From positions 31,437,602 to 31,501,601 of the forward strand of contig CM019707.1 of the NCBI GenBank assembly GCA_009760885.1: a DNA stretch of 64,000 nucleotides, given 5' to 3'. Both the position numbers and the translations under genes were made by a program. Source of the stretch: Achatina immaculata. Lineage: Eukaryota; Mollusca; Gastropoda; Stylommatophora; Achatinidae. Below, piece by piece: positions 22,174 through 34,864 of this stretch. Position 1 is the stretch's first letter; each line of letters opens with the position of its first letter. The notes beneath the pieces were generated by a model. The model had not been told where the DNA came from. It saw nothing but the letters and a program-made list of their open reading frames with translations, and searched no databases.

Positions 22174-23520
22174 GAAAGACCATGTGGATCTTTGTTCAGG
22201 TGAATGCAGGAGATTACTCTCAAGCAGGTTCTAGGAAAAAGCGTACAAGTGCTGGCTGGGGGAAAGCTGTGAGAAATGTTTGGTTTCTTATTCTGCTTGC
22301 AAGAGGATAAAAGAGAATGACGTATTTTGGGACAAATGTAATAGTGAGATTTGTTTTTTTGTGGCTGTGAATATTTACCAGTACAAGACGCCCCCCGCGA
22401 GAATGTAATGGTTTATTACAGGAAAAAAAAGGTCTTTTTTTCGTTTTTATAGTTCACTTAGTGCTGCTTGTAAGAAAATATTTGAATTCATTATTTTATT
22501 TTTGAAATGTAAATATATAAATATATATAAGGGGGAAAAAAAAGAGCACAAAGTGATTACATGTGTGAGAGACAGCATTCACTGTAAAGAGATATTCTGA
22601 GATGGAGATTGGAACACATATTGAGGAGATGCGGAGGTGGCAGTTCTAAGCCGCCAGCTCAGATAACCCGACAGCACGAGAGAAGCTGTGTACCAGAGAT
22701 GAACCCAAGAGGCCATTCTGAAAATTGTGAGTGTAGACTGATTTAAACAACCCCCCCCCCCCCAAAAAAAAACAAACTTCATCAGTTGTGGGGGCCACTG
22801 TTGAGATGTCTTTGTTTGATATTCTTGACCTTGAACATTTGGCGCTTGTGAGGAACAAACCAGGACTGAACTTGATGAAGAGCATCAAGAATCTCCAGAG
22901 TGTATTTCTGGTTAAGTGTAACAGAAGAGGTTGGCCTGGAACGAGGATAAAAAAAAAAATATATATATATATATATAACCCCAGAAACGTCAATCATTCA
23001 TTAAGAAACCGCGAAATCCAACAATCCACAGGGATTCCCACAGATTCATTGAGCCATGGCTCTTTGTTTCCGTCCTCTCCTCCTCTCCGCAGAGCATCAG
23101 AAGTTTAAAGACCCAAATTGGACACATATAAGGGAGTACTTCCATTGATGAACTGAGATGCTGAGTGGTTGTCTGGGTCTTTCCCTTGAGGAGTTTCCAG
23201 CCTTCAGCGGAACATAAAATCTTTTGCAGATTTTTAAAATTCTTTTTTCAGTACATAATTACATATGTTTGAACAGTTTTATTCTTAATGCACTGAAAGA
23301 ATTACACAACTTTAAATTTCTATCTTTGTTTGAATGGTCAAGATAAGAATCAGTCAAACAATTATAGTTTTATTATACAGTGCTCACTGGTTACCTTTAC
23401 CGAAATCAGAGTACTCCCTCTCAGGTAAACAGTTGGAGCACATTACTGTTGATGTAAATGACCCAGATTTGACGACCCTAAAGTGTGCTCACCATTACAA
23501 GAATAATATATATATGTGGA
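21808..23520. repeat. Tandem TNF-exon unit, copy 4 of 4
   Basis: Begins inside the exon and runs through the 3' flank. It then continues past all earlier right-hand breakpoints into unduplicated DNA (ATATATGTGGATGTAAAT at about 23510), so it carries the original right flank. Confidence 0.93.
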
Positions 23521-23815
23521 TGTAAATGACCCAGATATTTGACTGAAAATTGTGTAGAGTGTGCTCTGACGGGAATAATATATTACCAATGTAAATGACT
23601 CACATTTGATAGAAGATTGTGTAAAGTGCATGAGCTTTGGTGTGAATAATATATTTCTGTTCATGTAAATGACCCAGATAACACTGAAGACTGTGTAAAG
23701 TGTGGTCGTTCTAAAAGGAATAATATATTACAGTGGATGTAAATGAGCAGGATTTGACTGAAGTTTGTGTAAAGTGCGTTCGCTCTGTTGTGAATAATGT
23801 ATCATTACTAAATGT
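23440..23815. repeat. Degenerate ~70-75-bp repeat (GATGTAAATGACCCAGAT core)
   Basis: Five diverged units with GATGTAAATGACCCAGAT, GTGTAAAGTG and GAATAATATATTA. Its first unit supplied part of the new N-terminus of the chimeric ORF at 21625. Confidence 0.8.
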
Positions 23816-24830
23816 AAATGATAGAACAGTAATAACAATAATGCCATAGACTGTTAGGTATATTTTTGTAATATAAACAGTTTATGATGGTAACAGTTTC
23901 ACTATGATTAGTTGTAGAGTAGGGAATATACCAAGATCTATAGATTATACCTAGAACATATTCAGACTTCTTCCATTGAACAACATGAACCATTCTGAGT
24001 GGTGAGAGTGCATTTCTTCGCCGATGGGGTTACGTGGCTGCTCTACCCCCTGTGCCAAGTAGTTTATTGTTTGATATTAATATTAGCACAAGCTCCGGTG
24101 TTTAATATATGTGTGGAGGACAGCCATTTCCAGCACAAAACTTCCATAATATGCACTCATAGAAGTGTGAATAGAAGAAAACTGGAATGAAATAAAAAGT
24201 TTACAAAGTGAAAGAAAAACGATACAAGAATGATGAGGAAAATAATGTAAGATAAATAGAAAGACAAAATGTTAGAGTGAAGGAAAGAAAGCAGCATTCA
24301 AAAAAAATATTTAGAATGTTAAGGAAAAAAAAAAAAGAAAGAAGGAGACAGGAACGAAAGCAGCCAAAAAAAAAAAAAAAGGAGAAAGAAAAACTTCAGT
24401 TGTATTACAATAAAAAATGTAATATAACTCAGAGATCTAAGAATAATATTGACTGGTAAATCTATTCTAAGACTAATATTGACCTGTAAATCTAAACAAG
24501 TAACTATATTGTTAATATGTAAAGTATGCTGGGTTGAAGAGAAACTTGATGAGCTATGGTTGCTACGTCGCTGTATGTTAATGTTTAATGTAGCCCATTC
24601 TTCAGTGCCTCAAGGTCTTATTTTTTTTTGTTTTGTTTTGTACATGGAATATAAGTCCTAGTTTTATCAATTATCCAGCATCCTCTCGGGTGTCCACCTG
24701 TTTCTTTTTTTGTTTTGGGCCTTCCTGTTTTATTAGTCTAAACTCTGTCTTGGATTCGACTTTCAGATTTTACTTTTTTGGTTATGTTAAATACCAAAGT
24801 CTAGGTCTCCTTCTTGAAGCTGTCTGTGTC
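23816..24830. other. AT-rich flank, no gene
   Basis: A-rich stretches around 24200-24420 include AATAAA-type hexamers (24189, 24408) that could serve as poly(A) signals for the TNF gene. This is unproven. Confidence 0.4.
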
Positions 24831-25037
24831 ACAGCAGCCTAATAACTAAACAGTCTGTGTCACAGCAGCCTAATAACTAAACAGTCTGTGTCACAGCAGC
24901 CTAATAGCTAAACAGTCTGTGTCACAGCAGCCTAATAACTAAACAGTCTGTGTCACAGCAGCCGAACAACTAAACAGTCTGTGTCACAGCAGCCTAATAA
25001 CTAAACAGTCTGTATCACAGCAGCCTAATAACTAAAC
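24822..25037. repeat. 31-bp minisatellite
   Basis: About seven units of CAGTCTGTGTCACAGCAGCC plus TAATAACTAAA, with few substitutions. Confidence 0.93.
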
Positions 25038-25755
25038 GAGGCAGGGATTAACACGGTGCTAGTTCTTGGACTGTTTTTTTTTTTTGGTCTTGTCTTCTTC
25101 CATATGTTATTGTTCCTAGCCTTCTCTGCCTTTACTCATGTGAAGTTCGTTGTGGTAGATGACGATGATGGTGGTGGATTTTGTCCTGGCTTTCTTCATT
25201 TCCCAGGCAAATGCAGAAATTATTGTCACTGTCCAGAAATTCTGTGTCAAGTCTCTTATTAAGCTCCACCACGACTGGAGCACTAGGCTGTGCTTTAGTG
25301 TCTGATACAGAAAATTATTAAATAGGATAAGCTTTTTATGGACGTCAGTTTTTTTTTTTTTTTAAAGTTACTCGATCCTGTTACAATTATATTTAACATG
25401 CAACTATTTGGCATAGTCAGCAGTTCATGAAGATGGACGTAATTGATTACATGGTATGGTCACAATACATTCACATCACATGGACCATTTGCATAAAGTG
25501 GCATTCAGAACACACGTGAGTCATTTTCATCTGTGGCTTTCGGAGTATTCGGTTGTATTATGCTATTCAGATGACAACGGGCATAGATGACATGGAGATT
25601 TCAGGTGGCGTGACCAGGGTTTTCAGTCGTGTCAACGATTTGTCGTTGGTTATACGTGCAGTCCGTATATTTCAAATCATGAGCTCCATCTATATACAGA
25701 CACCAGAAATCAGAGAGTCAGTTAACAAAATAGTATGAAAACCATCGAATCACTG
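25038..25755. other. No recognised feature
   Basis: AT-rich DNA with homopolymer T runs. No coding or repeat signal was seen. Confidence 0.45.
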
Positions 25756-25763
25756 GTCCAGAA

Positions 25764-26646
25764 CAGTGTTTCCCAGGTTTGTTGGGGCTGGCGTCCCCTC
25801 CGACTTTTCTCCGAGAGCGCCGCCACACACCCGCCCCCCGGGGGGTCATGTACCATTCGTACAATGGCCTATTATAGTAGGATATGCATTACGTAACTAA
25901 AATCTTAAGCTAAGCAACCCAGTTTATTTAACAGTATGCAGGAGTACATTTATAACTCATTATTCTCTCAACTTGAGTGAGTACCATGTAGGGACACAAG
26001 TTTCTCAATAGCAGGTTAAAATATGCTAAGAAGGAAGGTATTACTTCCCCTCTGTCTAAGAAGGAAGGTATTACTGTCCCCCGTCTAAGAAGGAAGGTAT
26101 TACTGTCCCCCATCTAAGAATGAAGGTATTACTATCCCCCATCTAAGAATGAAGGTATTACTGCCTTTCCCCCCATCTAAGAATGAAGGTATTACTGCCC
26201 CCCCCCCCGGTCTAAGAATGAAAGTATTACTGCCCCCCCCCCCGGTCTAAGAATGAAGGTATTACTCCCCCCCCCGGTCTAAGAATGAAGGTATTACTGC
26301 CCCCCCCGGTCTAAGAATGAGGGTATTACTGTCCCCCGTCTAAGAATGAAGGTATTACTGTCCCCCGTCTAAGAATGAGGGTATTACTGTCCCCCGTCTA
26401 AGAATGACGGTATTACTGTCCCCCGTCTAAGAATGAAGGTATTACTGTCCCCCGTCTAAGAATGAAGATATTACTGCCCCCGTATAACAAGGAAAGTATT
26501 ACTCTCTTCCCCCCCCCCCCCCCCCCCGGTCTGCTGCTTCGTTTTTCCCGAACTCCCCCTTTACTGGTCCCTTTTCTTTCACCGCTCCCTGGTCTTTCAA
26601 ACGCCCACTAAGGGGGTCGATAACTCGCCCGCTTTGGGAAACACTG
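25764..26646. mobile_element. Non-autonomous hAT-type DNA element with internal minisatellite
   Basis: Ends are inverted: CAGTGTTTCCCA at 25764 and TGGGAAACACTG ending at 26646. It is flanked by a perfect 8-bp direct repeat GTCCAGAA (25756-25763 and 26647-26654). An 8-bp duplication and CAGTGTTTCCCA-like ends are typical of hAT transposons. The 883-bp interior has no transposase and is largely a tandem array, so it must have been mobilised in trans. Confidence 0.92.
26019..26515. repeat. ~29-bp minisatellite inside the hAT-type element
   Basis: About 17 units of CTAAGAATGAAGGTATTACT plus G(T/C)CCCCC. The units differ mostly in length of the C run (4 to about 19). Confidence 0.95.
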
Positions 26647-26654
26647 GTCCAGAA

Positions 26655-27724
26655 TTATGGGTTAACCATACAAATGAAACGTAACTATACCTGTCACCCG
26701 AAGAAATGAAACGTAACTATACCTCTCACCAAAGATACAGTAAATTTGTCATAAATTGAGTTATAATCCTCTTTTTTTTTTAAATTAAAAAAAAACATTT
26801 AAACGCATCAGTATGTACAAAAAAATATCTAATTCTCAGAGCAGTCAACAATTACCTCATTACAAGAATTTTAAGAAACTTTTTTTTCAGTGTACAGCAA
26901 CCGCTGGGACCAGAAGAAAAAAAAAACAAATTATGTCCGCATTAAGCACATTATAAACATTCCACTGTTTACGATGATCAGATTAATTTATAATATGTTT
27001 CAATGAGTTCAGCTGAGTTCATTATTGTTTTAATTCACTGAAAAAATGTTCCTTTTTGCTGTACGTGTGTTGCATTGTTGATTATGGAGTGGATTGCGGT
27101 TTTTTTTTTTTTTTTGTTTGCTGTCTCGATGTTATTTCATGAACAAATTTGTGGTAAATTTTGTGACTCAAATCAATCTTCGCGGTGTCCACAGTTATGA
27201 ATGTTAAGAATTTGTTGAAAGGTTCATATCATTATGCAAAATGGAAGAAAAAAGAAATAATGTGTGAAATACACTTTTACATTTGTACAATCTGTAGCTT
27301 TTTTATTTCTCCTCATTTTTTAAAATCATTTTTTGTTTGTTTGTTTGTTTGTTTGTTGCTGATGAAAGTTTCTGATTAAGATGTACAACACTGCGCTGAA
27401 TTTCATATGATGTTTACAATGACTTGTATAGTGTTTACATTGAGATATATAGTATTAATATTTTTATGTACACTGTTAACATTGGCCTGTATCACTTTTA
27501 GCGTTCACCTGTACTCTGTTAACACTAGCGAGTTCGGGGGTTACTGTAGATCAGTGTGATGTTGCTGTATGATGTAAAGCGTTATGTTAACGTCGACCTG
27601 CATGGTGTTAACATGACTTGTATTGTTTTAGCAAAGATATTTTGGACGTTGGCATTGACTTATCTGATGCCAGCACTGTTGTGTGTGATATTAACATTGA
27701 ACTGTACTAAAAGATAACAGTGAC
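26655..27724. other. No recognised feature
   Basis: AT-rich with (GTTT)n near 27332-27356. From 27390 to 27720 there are loose repeats around GTGTTAACATTG, possibly an old array. No gene was seen. Confidence 0.45.
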
Positions 27725-28128
27725 TATCTACGGTCGAGTATATAACCTGTGCCTGATATCTATGGTCAAGTATATAAACCTGTACCTGATATCTATGATC
27801 GAGTATATAAACCTGTACCTGATATCTATGGTCGAGTATATAAACCTGTACCTGATATCTATGGTCGAGTATATAAACCTGTACCTGATATCTATGGTCA
27901 AGTATATAAACCTGTACCCGATATCTATGGTCGAGTATATAAACCTGTACCTGATATCTATGGTCGAGTATATAAACCTGTACCTGATATCTATGGTCGA
28001 GTATATAAACCTGTACCTGATATCTATGGTCGAGTATATAAACCTGTACCTGATATCTATGGTCGAGTATATAACCTGTACCTGATATCTATGGTCGAGT
28101 ATATAAACCTGTACCTGATATCAGTCTG
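27722..28128. repeat. 33-bp minisatellite with a TATAAA in each unit
   Basis: About 12 units of CCTGTACCTGATATCTATGG plus TCGAGTATATAAA; two units lack one A. As 33 is a multiple of three and two frames lack stops, open frames of 121-145 codons run through it. They are not credible genes. Confidence 0.95.
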
Positions 28129-31100
28129 GACACAGAAAAAAGTCTCTTCTTTCATTTACAGATTATTTCAGCTATGGGGAGACTGATAAGGTAGAGAGTG
28201 TCTTGTCCAAGTCTGTAAATAAAGCTTACCAATTTCTTCATCTACTTACAAAATAAATGACTTAGAAACTAGAAATTTCACTGGATTGTTTGAAGTTGAC
28301 AGCAGAAAAAACACTGCAGCATCTCTTTTTTTTTTCCTAGCTACAGTAAGGCATCTCTCGGAAACATTAACTCTTTAAAGACCGAGGGGAAAGTGAACCC
28401 TGACATTATAGTTTTGGCTTTTAAAGTAGTTTTCCTGTGCCCCTCTCCTGAATCCAGCGACAATAATGGGTTTTTTTTTCCACTTTAAAAAAGGCCAGGC
28501 GAAAATGTTTCGCCAGAGCTTTACAAATGTATCATTCGCGGCGAATAAGCATAGATAAATATCGGGACTGTCTCACAGAAATGACACGTAAATATTTTAA
28601 TTTTAAAATCTCCGGGTTACGTCAAAACTAGTCTGTCAAGGAACACTGCTAGGTCAAGTGTAGCGTGGTCATCGAGTGAACAATGTCGCAGTTTTGTCCG
28701 GATTAACATGGAGGTGTCCGACTATCAGTTGCCGGAAAATTAGTGGTCGGCTTGTACTACATTATGGTATGTAAAGTATTTCTGAGTTCTCACACTGTCT
28801 GAGCATAAACCAGTGTCCTCACTGTGAGAATCTAGTGATTAATTTCTTATGATTATATTTTTTTAAAGGCTTTCTTTGTTTGTTTGTTTGCTCTAATAAA
28901 GAAACTCTGGCTCCTACATCATTTTTTAAAACAAAAGTAATTAAATAAATCTGAAATGGATTTCATGTATACATTTCAACATTGTTAAGGAATAACTTGT
29001 TTAAGAAAACTGTGAAACAGTATTTTCAAGCGCGAAATTTAATTTACGAGTACTTCAGTTCAATTTGATATAGGCTAGGGTAAAGGTTAGATAAAGAGGT
29101 CATTACCTTGTTACAGTGCTCTACGAACATTAGGGTGTTATGTGTACTTGGGCGAAGTCTTTGCTGGGTTTTTTTTTGTGTTTGTTTGTTAGTCCACTGT
29201 TCCACGGGTTTGCACTGTTTAACTTACCTTGGTGCTATATAAGAGTACTGGCTTATTAAAACACTTTGCGACATATATGGCCACAAAAACACGTCTAAAA
29301 TGTCTTCGGTAGAGAGAGGGAAAACGAATGAGGGAAGTAAGTTAAAACATCAGTGTTCTCTAGATGAAAAGAAGGGGGGAGGGCATGTGTGGGGGAAATC
29401 TCATCATTTATAAAAGTTATAAACATCATCATCATTATCATGTGTTTAAGATGTCTCAAGAATACGAGAACCTGCGATCTCCTTTTTATGTACAACCGTA
29501 ATCTGCATTATTCCTAACGTTATTTCTTCTCATTGCTTTCATGTATAAAGTTAGCGCATTGTAAAGGAGTGGAATACACAGGATTAGCCTGGATTTACAC
29601 AGGTCTCGTTTCACTTACTACCTTTTTTTTAAAAAAGGTAATTTTCATTGTTTTAAAATATAATATATAAAGTTGAAAAACTAGCCGAAAACAGGAAAAC
29701 TTGGCATACAACTATGCGAGCCCTATGTAACGTTTAACGGTATGGGAAGGATGTAAGATAATATATATAGAAAGAGTATATGCTATTGACAGCAGAGAAG
29801 AGGGATGATCTGAGTATTTCAATAAGTAGACAAAACTCGACAGTAAAACGTCATATTTTGTCCTGCCGAATTCATCAAACATCGAGACAGGAAGATGACA
29901 GAAAATAAAATGTCTGTGCATGTTTATATATATTGACAGATAAACAAAACAAACACAAAGATATGTAGGTAGGTAGGTAGGTACGCAGGCAGACATGACA
30001 AAAGTGCTGTAAAGTTTTGAAAATTAGCCCTAGAAATGAAAACCTTACACAAGAGGGCATGTCAAAATAGCAGATGCTTGTTTGGGGCCTTATTTTGAAT
30101 AATATGAAAACTACTGAAACACACACACACACACACACACACTTATATATATATATATATGATCAAAAGGAACAACAGAAAGCATGTTGAAGTGTGTGAC
30201 AACTTCAGAAAAGTGTAACCGAGAATCGAACCCTAACGATACACCAGCTGTGTAGGGATGAGACGATAACTGGTGTCTGTCACAGAGCATGTCTTTTATA
30301 CACTGAATATCCTTCTATCATGGGTGGTGAGTGGGTGGATGGGTCGGAGGCGTGATCTAGCGACACCCAAAGTAACGAAGTTCGGAACGCAGATTTTACA
30401 CTGATAATTCCCCCCCCCCTCTCTCTCTCTCTCTCTCACTCACTTTCTCTCCTCCCTCCTTTGTTTTTTCGTTAAGTTCTGGTCCCCAGCGGTGAGTGAG
30501 TCACACACACTTTGAAGTACATTTATGCAAATGAATGCGTCTACATCAGATAAAGAAGAGTCAGAATCGTAGGAGGTGGGGAGGGGGTTGTTTTGGAGGG
30601 CGGGGGACAGAGGAGGGAGTAGGAGGAAAGTGAAAGATAGATGAGACCGTGTGGGAAATAAAAGTACAAGAAATAAAAGTGATAAATTCGGGATTTTTTG
30701 TTTGTTTTGTGTGTGTGTGTGTGACTCGTGCTGTTTTTGCAAGAGAATTCGTGGGGTTATTTCCATCAGTTATCATTAATGTCCCAAGAACACTTGCACT
30801 AGATGTGTATAAAACTTAACAACTGCTTGAAAATATCACGCGTTGATCATTTTGCTGAAAATCAGTAGGTCAGTAATAATATGCTTAACTTAATTCTGGG
30901 CTGGCTGGACACATTTACTCCACTGTGGTAGTTTTTTTTTTTTTAAACAGAGATAGTACTTCTCATTAGGGAAATTAACAGTTGATATAAATGATAAAAT
31001 TCCACTAAAAATTTTTTTTTTGAAAAAAGACGAAATACTGGCGTTAGCGTGAATTTTATCTCCAGTTCAGTCGGTGCGATACAGATAGCCAGAAGTTAGT

Positions 31101-33180
31101 GGCCGGAAGTCGGGCATGGTGGACAAATCTCGGCTCTTCCTGACAAAATGTAAACTTGCCAAAATATAGATTTTTGAGATTTTATACTTCTAGAATCATC
31201 TCTTTCATTTTCTTCTTCTTCTTCTTTCTCTCTCTCTCCGTGTGAATGTCTTCGGGCAAGTGCCCCTAAAATGTTTCTCATTTCAGCGTCCCATATTGCT
31301 GAGTTTGTCCTTTTTTTTCTTTCTCAGACATATATACGTATATTTTGTGAAAGTTGTGTTCACATTTTATTCCATTCATCTTTTTTCCCCATTCATTTTT
31401 TTGTTGTTGGTATGAAACAATTAATAGATAATACTTGTGAGAAAAGGTCTACCTTCATAACTGCAAAATTTCAAATGTACATATTTGAGCCGATCAATCC
31501 TGTTTAATATTATAACGTATTTTTTTTTAATGTTGCTTCCCTTTTTTTTTTCTGTTAATCCAACATGGTTTGACTAAGTGTTGTTCACATAACATTAAAA
31601 TAATTAAACCTGGTTCGATTCTCTTTCTTTAAAAAAATAAAGAGGGGGAGGCCAGGAAGTAGGAGAGAGAGGGAGAATGTAGATCCCAGGTTCTTCATCT
31701 TTTTTCTGAAGACGATAACTGAAATTATGAATAAATGTTTTTTTTTTCCTTCCTTTTTATTACCATACCCACTTATGAACGTTTGTTATTGATCTGTTTT
31801 GTGCACACTGTTGCAATCAGGCACAAGACAAATGAGAGAGAGAGAGAGAGAGAAATGAGAGAAATATTATTTATTGAAAGTGTGTTGAAGCACTGTACAT
31901 TATTTGTTTCGCGAACGAACAGTTTTTAATTTTATTCACATTGGTGCGAGTTTTGTACATTGTACGTTTTAAAACATGCATTGTTTCGTTCATTAATTCC
32001 TACATTTAAAAAAAAATTTGTGCGTGTGTGTTTGGTTTCCATGAGAACGAAGCCTCAGCTTTTATGCTTTTTTTTTTTTTTTTGGTGACATTTTGTTGAC
32101 ATGCATTTTTAAACAAATACAAAAAAAAAATTGCAAAATATTTTACCACGTGGTGTTTGTCGCTTCTTGAATCAGTTGTCCTGTTCTGTGACCAGAAGAG
32201 TGAACTCCGTCTTAATCTTCGTGAGTGTGTTTGTGTTTGTGTTCAGTTGGTGAGCGCACATCTGTCGTATACTCTGTTGCCGTTTAGTGATCTTTGGGCA
32301 AGAAATGCTAAATAGAGAACTCGAAAACATCGCAACAGGAAAGATCAGCGGTGAGAGAGGCAGATGAAGGTTGAAGGACAATACAATGAACAGCGCGCGC
32401 GTGTGTGTGTGAGAGAGAGAGAGAGAGACAGAAAATGCATCAATTAGAAGATGATGATGATGTTATCGGTGGAAGTGGTAGTGATGACAATAGTGATTAT
32501 GGTGATGATGATGAGGAGGAGGAGAAGAAGAATCTGAACATCGGGGAATTTCAAAGGCTTCTTTAAAAAATAAATAGAAATCTAAATGATGTTTTCCCAT
32601 CTAGATCACGGATAAAAAAAGTTTTTTTTTTAATATCTAAAATTATATCAAAGTTATACGCAGGATCTAAACTTTTCTTCTTTGTCGAAACAAAAGAACA
32701 AAAAAAGTTCAAATACTACGGCCTTGCAAAGAATAACAGAACAATAATAAACAGCATAAAGAACCCGAGAGAACAGTTCAAGGAAGCAGACAGACAACGG
32801 AAGTGTAAATAAAAAGGACAAATAAGGAATAAAAGGGACTCAGCAAGGCCGGACGCACCACGAGACCAAGGTATAACAACAGTATGTGGGCTCTGGTCAG
32901 CCCTTCCAAAACATACTGTAAAGTTGTTGTCATCAACCTGTGGTCTCCGGTCCACAAGTGATTTTCGGGGCATAATCAGATGGTCCGCGGTTACATTATT
33001 TATTTGATATTAAGTGCCATCTCTTCAAAGAAAACAACTGACGACTCGTATAATTGCAATATTGCAAATAACATTGTGCTCTACGATCTAATCTAATCGC
33101 CCCGTAGCATTTGCATGCCGTAGGAGTGCGAAGTGTTAGTGCCTTCACATTTCTATACCGATACAGCATTTGATGTAGGA
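28129..33180. other. Five kilobases without a recognised gene
   Basis: AT-rich unique-looking DNA. Simple repeats: (GTAG)n 29965-29983, (AC)n 30119-30142, (TA)n 30146-30161, (CT)n 30419-30438, (GA)n 31833-31853, GT/GA 32394-32430, and GAT/GAGGA 32446-32532. I see no exon with splice sites, no RNA gene and no transposon ends I can trust. Confidence 0.5.
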
Positions 33181-33183
33181 TTG

Positions 33184-33363
33184 TCAACACCTTGATCGGC
33201 TGGCTTTATTTTCCCAGGGAAACCCCAGGTGCCCTCTTTTTGAGGCTGGGTTGACCCCGAGCACCGGTGGGTCCGGGGAAAAAAAAGTCCGCCCGAGTGC
33301 GAATTCGAACCAAGGATCTTCTGATTGGCAGGCGAGTAGACTACCCTCTACACCACCGCGGCA
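33184..33363 (-). mobile_element. tRNA-derived SINE, minus strand
   Basis: The minus strand begins with a tRNA-like head: A-box-like TGGTGTAGAGG and B-box GGTTCGAATTC. The body has GGCACCTGGGGTTT and CCCTGGGAAAATAAAG, resembling the GGGTACC...GGGAAGG...AAAGGC block of the SINE at 58757. Pol III A and B boxes are the known promoter of such elements. No clear target duplication was found. Confidence 0.78.
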
Positions 33364-33384
33364 ACCGGTCTAAAATAGTCACTA

Positions 33385-34052
33385 GAAAAGTGGCCCTTGT
33401 GTGTACAAAGATTGTGAAACATTGGTATAAAGAATACACACAGCCTTTTGGCTATTTTAATCAACAAACCCTCACCAGACACGTGGTAAAATTATCTAGC
33501 AAGCCCATGCGGGCATTAAAAAAAAAAGAAGACACACAAGTCGCTCGTGACGTAATCACATTGCTATAAACAACACACAAGTCGCTCGTGACGTAATCAC
33601 ATTGCTATAAACAACACACAAGTCGCTCGTGACGTAATCACATTGCTATAAACAACACACAAGTCGCTCGTGAAGTAATCACATTGCTATAAACAACACA
33701 CAAGTCGCTCGTGACGTAATCACATTGCTATAAACAACACACAAGTCGCTCGTAACGTATTCACACTGCTATAAAGAATACACAAGTCGCTCAGTAACGT
33801 ATTCACACTGCTATAAAGAATACACAGGTCGCTCGGAACGTATTCACACTGCTATAAAGAATACACAAGTCGCTCGGAACTTATTCACACTGCTATAAAG
33901 AATACACAAGTCGCTCGGAACGTATTCACACTGCTATAAAGAATACACAAGTCGCTCGGAACGTATTCACATTGGTATAAAGAATACACAAGTCGCTCGT
34001 AACGTATTCACATTGGTATAAAGAATACACAAGTCGCTCGTAACGTAATCAG
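33385..34052. repeat. 41-bp minisatellite with two variant halves
   Basis: About 15 units. The left half (to ~33750) has GTCGCTCGTGACGTAATCAC and TTGCTATAAAC. The right half has GTCGCTCGGAACGTATTCAC and CTGCTATAAAG. Both are internally homogeneous, so each variant expanded locally. Confidence 0.94.
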
Positions 34053-34864
34053 AAAAGATTTTTATTTATCCTCTTAGAACAGCCTTTGAAGAAATAAACT
34101 GAGAAATATTAACAAACAGTTTCAAGTAAATTTTCCTTTGAAGCGATCAGAAGTTTATTTTATTATAACCAAGCACAAACAAGGCATTCAAATTAGGCGG
34201 CTCTACTTTGCTAGCGTCTTAGGTTCAAACCTTCAGGTCGGCAAAACGAATAGTAGCCGGATCCTGTAGAAACAGGAGTCCTTTTTTTTCTCTCTCTCTC
34301 TTTTTTTTTGGGGGGGGGGGGGGGGGTGGCAATCTAGTCTTTTATACTTACCACTTTCCTCCTTGTTGTCATAGTTAATCTTTCCCTCTCTAAATTATCA
34401 ACAATTCCTCGTGCTGTCACAAAGAGACAGAACAAGCTGGGGATCCATTGCAGCTAGCTCTCTCTTTGGGGAGGACATATCATGATGATAATGATGATAA
34501 TTCAGTAAAAACATTCTTTAAAAAATGGGAATTGCTTGGCGAAATACCAAGATAAAAGGAGTTTTATTTTCTACTGGATATAACTATCCCCGAACTGAGC
34601 TAAAAATAGCGCAGCCGACTCCCTGCTCACGTGATTACTATCACGTGGCGTGTCGAAATTGTCAAAATAAAACGTGCAGTTCAGCTTGTCTCATGAAACA
34701 TAGCCCTCTTTCTCTCTCCTCCCAAAGTCTGTTAAAATATAAAATGAGTAACTCAAAAGTACATCCGTAAGGTGTTCCTGGTGATTAGTAAGAATTCTAG
34801 CATTATTAAAAAAAAAAAAACAGCAAAGAGTACATTTGATCTCTTTAGGCCAAGATGTATTTGT
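34053..34864. other. No recognised gene; poly-T/poly-G run
   Basis: Includes T and G homopolymers at about 34300-34326. The CTTAGGTTCAAACCTTC stretch at about 34218 resembles a B-box but has no tRNA-like head. Confidence 0.4.

Noticed and set aside
16284..22223. Minus-strand ORFs of about 80-115 codons repeated at each TNF exon
   Set aside because: They are antisense shadows of the TNF coding exon and its 3' flank; no independent motif or splice signal was found.
27720..28186. Repeat protein encoded by the 33-bp array
   Set aside because: Two frames are open only because of the repeat length. There is no signal peptide, domain or flanking exon.
32870..33000. Possible DNA-transposon end (GGTCTCCGGTCCACAAG)
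   Set aside because: There is no partner inverted repeat or target duplication that I could identify.
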